Positions 58,983 to 64,000 of a stretch of DNA of 64,000 nt are shown here, one piece after another. The translations under genes were made by a program, and so were the position numbers. Position 1 is the first letter of the stretch; the number at the start of each line of letters is the position of its first letter. The notes under the pieces were generated by a model. That model worked only from the letters and a program-made list of their open reading frames with translations, was not told the origin of the DNA and made no database searches. Origin of the DNA: an uncultured Gemmatimonadota bacterium (GTDB taxonomy: Bacteria; Latescibacterota; UBA2968; UBA8231); contig CAITNQ010000024.1 in NCBI GenBank assembly GCA_903893785.1, positions 1 to 64,000 on the forward strand, read 5' to 3'.

Positions 58983-59050
58983 TGCGCCGGGTGTCGCCCC
59001 AGGGCGGCACCCGGCTTCGTTTCGCACCTGCAACGCCTGACCGACACTTC

Positions 59051-61354
59051 ATGGATCAGCCAGACCACAAACTGCCCCTCACGCGCGGCGAGGTCACCCG
59101 CAGCCTCAATTCCTTTGTCTTGGCCAGTGGCCTGTGGGGTGCCTGGGGACAAGCCGTAGGCATTGGTACAGCCGTGTTCACCGGCTACGCGCTGCGGTTG
59201 GGAGCCGACGAGTCGCTGATCGCGCTGCTGACTTCGGTGGCCTACTTCCTGGCCCTGTCGCAGCTGCTGTCGCCACTGCTGAGCGCCCGCATCCGCAATG
59301 GCAAGCGGTTCATCCTGACCTGCGGCTTCTTCGAGATCAGCTGTCGCGGCCTGCTGGTGGCGATTCCGTTTCTGGTGCCCGAACCGCTGCGCGTGGGGGC
59401 CCTGATCTTCCTGATCAGCTGTGGCCTCCTGTGCGGCTACTCGATCTCTCCCTTCTACAGCACCTGGATCGCCAACACGGTCCCGGAGAGCCACCGGGCG
59501 CGTTTCGCCAGCCGCCAGACCATAGTTTCCACGGTCGCGGCCATGGTCGCCGGCTTCGCCATTGGCCAGTTCGTCGATCTGTTCTCGGCGACCGAGAAAC
59601 TGCGGGCCTTCGAGTACGTCTTCGTCGCCGGCACCCTGTTCGGCTGGGCCGGCTACGTGGCCCTCAGCCGCGCCCCCCAGCCCCAGGCTGATCCCGAGCC
59701 CGAAGCCCGCACCAGCCCGGGAGCCCTGCTAGAGCCCTTCCGCGACCGCAACTTCCGCCGGGCCGTGCTGTTCTACGGCTCGTGGACGCTGGCGACCGGC
59801 ATTGCCGGGCCGCTCTACAGCGTGTTCATGCTGGAGCGACTCAAGATCAGTTACACCATGATCTCGGTGTTCAATGCCGTGTTCATGGTGACCAGCATCG
59901 TCGGTTACCGCCTGTGGGCGGGCCTGGTCGACCGTTTCGGCAGTCGACCGGTGCTGCAGATCCTGCTCATCCCGGCCACTCTGGTGCCCTTCGTATGGGT
60001 CTTCAATGCCGAAGGCCAATACCAACTGGTCCCGGTCGCGCTCTTTTTGAGCGGCGTTCTGCTGTCGGGCATTGGCCTGAGCATCACGCCCCTGCTTTTC
60101 GGCCTGCTCCCCGAAGGGCGGCAGCGCACCTTCTACCTGGCATCGTGGTCCGTAACGGTCAGCCTGATGGGCGCCATGGGACCGTTGATCGGTTCGCTGC
60201 TGGCGCGTTACCTGCAGGATGTCCACCTGCAGCTCCTGGGCTACCCGGTCGGCAACCTGCAGATCATCTTCGCCATCAGTGGCCTGGGGGGCCTGGTGCC
60301 GGTGGTGCTGCTGCGCTTTGTCCGCGACACCAAGGGCGTGTCCTCGCGCAACCTGCTATCGCAGGTCTTCCGGGGCAATGTCCTCAGCTACACGTATAAC
60401 TCGGCGCTGTATAGTCTGGCTACCGCCGAGGCGCGTCGGGCCCGGGCTGCCTTTGCCCTGGGCAGATCGGGAAACCCGCTGGCGATCGACCAACTGGTCC
60501 AGGCCCTGCGTGATGCCTCGCCCATGGTCCGGCGCAGCGCCGCGCGCGCCCTGGGCGAGACCGGCGCCGAGGTGGCTGCCGAACCCCTGATCCGCGAGCT
60601 GGTGGACGGCGAGTCCGACATCCGCAGCGAAGCCGCCGAAGCGCTGGGCCGGCTGGGCCATCCGCGCAGCATTGATCCCCTGGTGGAGGCGCTCACCGAC
60701 GAAGACCCGCGGGTGCGCATCAGCGCCATTCGGGGCCTGGCCAACATTGACTTGGACGAGGTCCACGAACTGCTCTTCTGGCATTTCAGCAGCGGCGTCG
60801 AACCGCTGACCTTCGCCACCCTGGTCGACGTGCTGGGTGAGTTGCAGGACAAACGCATCGTCAAACCCACGCTGGAGCGTCTGGGGGACTTCCACTCACC
60901 CGCCATCCGCCTGCAGCTGCTGAACGGCGTGTGCCGTGCCCTGGGCACCGGCGACCAATTCTACCGTCTGCTGTCCTATGATGACACCAAGCGCACGTCC
61001 GAAGTCAGCCGCATGCTGGGTCGGGCGGCCAGCGCCCTGAGCCGCTCGCCGACGCTCGACGTCAGCGCCCGGGACCAGCTGCAGCGGCCCTGCCACCGCC
61101 TTGTGCAGGCGTACGAGAGCGACAACCTGGAGTGGCTGGTGGAATCGGTGCAGCAGATCGTGGGCGTGGTCCGAGACGGGTTGTCGGGGCAGGAGCACCT
61201 GGCCTACGAAATCTTGTCCATCTACCTCGTCATCCAGGCGATCAACACCTTCCTGCAGGTCGAAGGGCGCGAGCAACTCGGGGTCGCTCAGGAAATCTTC
61301 CTGGCCGTGTGCCTAACCCGCATGGCCAACCTGGTGAAGGAAGTAGAGATCTGA
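59051..61354 (+). CDS. MFS transporter fused to C-terminal HEAT repeats
   Basis: Membrane segments with MFS-like loops; ARAAFALGRSGNPLAIDQLVQALRDASPMVRRSAARALGETGAEVAAEPLIRELVDGESDIRSEAAEALGRLGHPRSIDPLVEALTDEDPRVRISAIRGLANI. Confidence 0.85.
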   Translation: MDQPDHKLPLTRGEVTRSLNSFVLASGLWGAWGQAVGIGTAVFTGYALRLGADESLIALLTSVAYFLALSQLLSPLLSARIRNGKRFILTCGFFEISCRGLLVAIPFLVPEPLRVGALIFLISCGLLCGYSISPFYSTWIANTVPESHRARFASRQTIVSTVAAMVAGFAIGQFVDLFSATEKLRAFEYVFVAGTLFGWAGYVALSRAPQPQADPEPEARTSPGALLEPFRDRNFRRAVLFYGSWTLATGIAGPLYSVFMLERLKISYTMISVFNAVFMVTSIVGYRLWAGLVDRFGSRPVLQILLIPATLVPFVWVFNAEGQYQLVPVALFLSGVLLSGIGLSITPLLFGLLPEGRQRTFYLASWSVTVSLMGAMGPLIGSLLARYLQDVHLQLLGYPVGNLQIIFAISGLGGLVPVVLLRFVRDTKGVSSRNLLSQVFRGNVLSYTYNSALYSLATAEARRARAAFALGRSGNPLAIDQLVQALRDASPMVRRSAARALGETGAEVAAEPLIRELVDGESDIRSEAAEALGRLGHPRSIDPLVEALTDEDPRVRISAIRGLANIDLDEVHELLFWHFSSGVEPLTFATLVDVLGELQDKRIVKPTLERLGDFHSPAIRLQLLNGVCRALGTGDQFYRLLSYDDTKRTSEVSRMLGRAASALSRSPTLDVSARDQLQRPCHRLVQAYESDNLEWLVESVQQIVGVVRDGLSGQEHLAYEILSIYLVIQAINTFLQVEGREQLGVAQEIFLAVCLTRMANLVKEVEI

Positions 61355-61431
61355 GCCGCCCCCCCGGGGCCCTGGCATCGACGGCGGCGGACGGGCGCGG
61401 AAGCGCCCATCCGGCCGCCCGTCAGGCGCCG

Positions 61432-62157
61432 TCAGCGGCCTGGCAGGCGTCGGTGCTGCCAGCGGATGCACGCCAACTCGACCAGGTTGCGCAGGCCGCC
61501 CGAGACCGGGTTGAAACGGCTGTCAGGGTCGTCGCTCCACACCACGGGCACGGGTCGGACGCGGTAGGCCAGGCGGGTCGCCAACAGCAGCACCTCGACG
61601 TCGAACATGAACCCGTCGATCCGCTGGCGGGCGAACAGGTCGCGAGCGACTTCGCGGCGGAAGAACTTGAAGCCGCACTGGGTGTCGCCGAATTGGCCCA
61701 ACCCCACCAGGCGATGGACCAGGTGCCGGAACGCGATTGAACCGACCTGCCGGAATCGGCGCCGTGCCACGACGATCTGCGTGCTGTTCAGCGTGCGATC
61801 GCCGATGACCGCATCCCAGCCCTCTTCCAGTAGCGGCACCACGGTGTCCAGGCCGGCGATGTCGGTCTTGTAGTCGGCGTCCATGAAGCCCACCCAGCGC
61901 CCGGTGGCGGCCTCGATGCCCTGGCGCACCGAATAACCCTTACCACGATTCTTTTCGTGGCGCAGGCAGCGAACTCGGCAGGGCCCGGCGGCAAAGGCCT
62001 CGACGCGTGCTGCCGTGGCGTCGGAACTGCCGTCGTCGACCACCCATATTTCGCACGACCAGGGCCGGCTCGCTAGGAACGACACGGCCCGTTCCAGGGT
62101 GAGGCCGATGCGGGCTGCTTCGTTGTAGGCGGGTACCACCAGGCTCAGGTCAGTCAC
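61432..62157 (-). CDS. Family 2 glycosyltransferase (dolichyl-/polyprenyl-phosphate glycosyltransferase-like), GTG start
   Basis: LSLVVPAYNEAARIG; WVVDDGSSDAT; NRGKGYSVRQGIEAATGRWVGFMDADYKT; GDTQCGFKFFRREVA. Confidence 0.92.
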   Translation of the reverse strand: MTDLSLVVPAYNEAARIGLTLERAVSFLASRPWSCEIWVVDDGSSDATAARVEAFAAGPCRVRCLRHEKNRGKGYSVRQGIEAATGRWVGFMDADYKTDIAGLDTVVPLLEEGWDAVIGDRTLNSTQIVVARRRFRQVGSIAFRHLVHRLVGLGQFGDTQCGFKFFRREVARDLFARQRIDGFMFDVEVLLLATRLAYRVRPVPVVWSDDPDSRFNPVSGGLRNLVELACIRWQHRRLPGR

Positions 62158-62394
62158 AGCGGCTAAGCTAGCCGGCAGCCGGGGTCTGGTCAACCCGCAC
62201 GCCCGGGGACCAGTGCCCAGTCGCGCAGGCGCGGCGACACGTCGGGGAGGTCAACCCGCGCGCCCGGCGACCAGTGATTGCCGAGCCCGGGCGCCGACGA
62301 GTGGCCAACCGGGCCTCTGCTTGACGGGACGAGGAAGCCACCGGTTATTCCCCGCCCACGCGCACCCCACATCGCCCACACCCGAGTGGAGTCC

Positions 62395-63444
62395 ATGGAA
62401 ACGGTCATCGTCGAGGCCCAGCGACTGGCGGCGGCCTGTGCCGCCATCCTGCAGCACGAGGGAGTACCTGCCGCTGACGCAGCCCTGGTGGCTGACAGCC
62501 TGGTCGAGGCCGACCTGAAAGGCACGCATTCGCACGGGGTGCTGCGGCTGCCCCGTTACGTGAAAGAACTGCGTTCGCGCGTGACCAACGCGACGCCGCG
62601 CGTGTGCACCGAGGTCGAGGGCGAAAGCTTCGCCCGCGTCGACGGCGATGGGGGTCTGGGGCCGCTGGTGGGTCGCTACGCCATGGAGGTGTGCCTGGCC
62701 AAAGCGGCGCGCACGGGCACGGCTACGGTCACCGCCCGGCGCTCGCGCCACTTCGGCGCCGCCGGCTATTACGCCGCCATGGCCCTGCCGCGCGACATGA
62801 TCGGCATCGCCATGACCGTGGCCAGTCCGCGGCTGGCCCCGACCGGCGGTGTCCGCCCGCTCTTTGGCAACAACCCCGTTGCGGTGGCGATCCCCGGCGA
62901 TCACGGCTTCCCTCTGGTGGTGGACTTCGCCGTGGGCCGCACCGGCGCCGGCCGCCTCGAATTGGCGGCGGCCAACGGCGAGACCATTCCGGCCGGGTTG
63001 GCACGCGACTTGAGCGGCAACGAAACCGTGGACCCCAAGGTAGCCCTTAACGGCGCCATCATCCCCATCGGCGAGCACAAGGGCTACGGCATGGCGCTGG
63101 TTATCGAAGTCTTGGCCGGTCTGCTGGCGGGAGCCCCCTACTTCGGCGTTGAGCGCGACAGCGTCAGCGACCATATGCGCGATCACGGCATCGGCCACTG
63201 CTTCATGGCCATTGACCCGGGCCGGTTCATGCCGACCCCGGCCTTCAAGCAAGCCGTGGCTGCCATGGTGACGACCATTGGCGCGACCCCGTGCTTGACC
63301 GGCGTCTCCGAGGTGCTGGTGCCAGGCCAGCTCGAAGCCCGGCGATGGGCCGAACGGCGGCGCGACGGCATCCCGCTGTCGCGGCCCTCGGCCACCGCGG
63401 TGGCCTCACTGGCGGCCGCGGCCGGGGCAAGCCTGACCTGGTAG
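62395..63444 (+). CDS. Malate/L-lactate/ureidoglycolate dehydrogenase (Ldh2) family
   Basis: ADLKGTHSHGVLRLPRYV; FGNNPVAVAIP; GEHKGYGMALVIEVLAGLLAGA. Confidence 0.92.
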   Translation: METVIVEAQRLAAACAAILQHEGVPAADAALVADSLVEADLKGTHSHGVLRLPRYVKELRSRVTNATPRVCTEVEGESFARVDGDGGLGPLVGRYAMEVCLAKAARTGTATVTARRSRHFGAAGYYAAMALPRDMIGIAMTVASPRLAPTGGVRPLFGNNPVAVAIPGDHGFPLVVDFAVGRTGAGRLELAAANGETIPAGLARDLSGNETVDPKVALNGAIIPIGEHKGYGMALVIEVLAGLLAGAPYFGVERDSVSDHMRDHGIGHCFMAIDPGRFMPTPAFKQAVAAMVTTIGATPCLTGVSEVLVPGQLEARRWAERRRDGIPLSRPSATAVASLAAAAGASLTW

Positions 63445-63668
63445 GCCTGCCGTAGCGGCGCTGGTAACACGGCCCGGGAAAGGCGCTGACGGCAGCGCGA
63501 CGGTCCCTTCGCGCAGGCACGCCCGACGCAGCTCGGTGACCCACCGCCCCAGCGGATCGGTAGATCACCCGAAGCGCGGTGGCTCGCCCGCCGACTGGCC
63601 GACGGCCCGCCGGGCCGCGGAACGCCGCGGGCCATGGGGTCTGCCGATGACCGCGATTTGGGGCAAAC

Positions 63669-63708
63669 AAAAAACCAGCGGCGGCTCCTGAAGGGAACCG
63701 CCGCTGGT
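63669..63708 (-). terminator. Intrinsic terminator after rplC
   Basis: Perfect 11-bp stem ACCAGCGGCGG/CCGCCGCTGGT followed by TTTTTT in the minus orientation. Confidence 0.9.
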
Positions 63709-63749
63709 ACAGTTTTGGCCCGGCAGGGGCCAACCGACCCCTACCCGGA

Positions 63750-64000
63750 TTACATGGTCTGGATCAACAGATAGCCGTTGGTGCCGCCCGGGACAGCGCC
63801 TTTGACGAAGAGCAGACTGCGCTCGGCATCGACGCGGACGATGGACAGGCCCCGCGTGGTGACGCGCTCGTCACCCAAGTGGCCTGACATGGGTTTGCCG
63901 CGCCAGACCTTGCCCGGGCTGGTGCCCTGGCCGATCGAGCCCGGATGACGAACGCGGTCCGGCGTGCCGTGGGCCTTGTCTTTGCCGTGGAAATTGTGGC
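63750..64000 (-). CDS. rplC: 50S ribosomal protein L3, C-terminal part (N-terminus beyond window)
   Basis: Reverse translation HNFHGKDKAHGTPDRVRHPGSIGQGTSPGKVWRGKPMSGHLGDERVTTRGLSIVRVDAERSLLFVKGAVPGGTNGYLLIQTM*; absent from ORF track because it is open to the edge. Confidence 0.95.
   Translation of the reverse strand, partial: HNFHGKDKAHGTPDRVRHPGSIGQGTSPGKVWRGKPMSGHLGDERVTTRGLSIVRVDAERSLLFVKGAVPGGTNGYLLIQTM

Noticed and set aside
61390-61430. GGGCGC-GGAA-GCGCCC hairpin between MFS-HEAT and GT2
   Set aside because: Common GC-rich convergent-gene stem without U-tract

Overview
High-GC bacterial chromosome window, apparently core genome: no transposase, integrase, CRISPR array or rRNA gene was seen. 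The centre (about 17.1-46.2 kb, all minus strand) is one near-continuous translation/transcription supercluster. In transcription order it runs: consensus sigma70 promoter, tRNA-Gly(TCC), tRNA-Thr(GGT), rpmG, tRNA-Trp(CCA), secE, nusG, rplK-A-J-L, rpoB-rpoC, rpsL-rpsG-fusA-tuf, rpsJ-rplD-W-B-rpsS-rplV-rpsC-rplP-rpmC-rpsQ-rplN-X-E-rpsN-H-rplF-R-rpsE-rpmD-rplO-secY-rpmJ-rpsM-K-D-rpoA-rplQ, intrinsic terminator. rplC (L3) is missing from its universal place between rpsJ and rplD. Its C-terminus is encoded at the extreme right edge (63750-64000, minus), so it has been relocated. The left flank carries a GldF/GldA-type ABC transporter with DUF58 and MoxR, a BamD-like lipoprotein, FmdB, an LpoA/LivK-like protein, a ClpX-like ATPase without a zinc domain but with an apparently duplicated lid domain, Lon plus an atypical sigma54 response regulator, a PilZ-like protein and an RlmD/RumA-type methyltransferase. 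The right flank carries a GAF-PAS sigma54 activator next to a small triple CCCH zinc-knuckle protein that has its own near-consensus -24/-12 promoter, greA with a terminator hairpin in its leader (GraL-like), an FAD/Fe-S oxidoreductase, zapA, a PDZ protein with about 12 GGDDxY repeats, infC with a probable AUC start, a PfkB kinase, an MFS-HEAT fusion, a GT2 glycosyltransferase and an Ldh2-family dehydrogenase. Strongest leads: (1) the sigma54 activator/zinc-knuckle module, (2) displaced rplC, (3) the greA-leader attenuator, (4) the ClpX-like protein, (5) the GGDDxY-repeat protein. All calls were made by reading the sequence; no searches were run.
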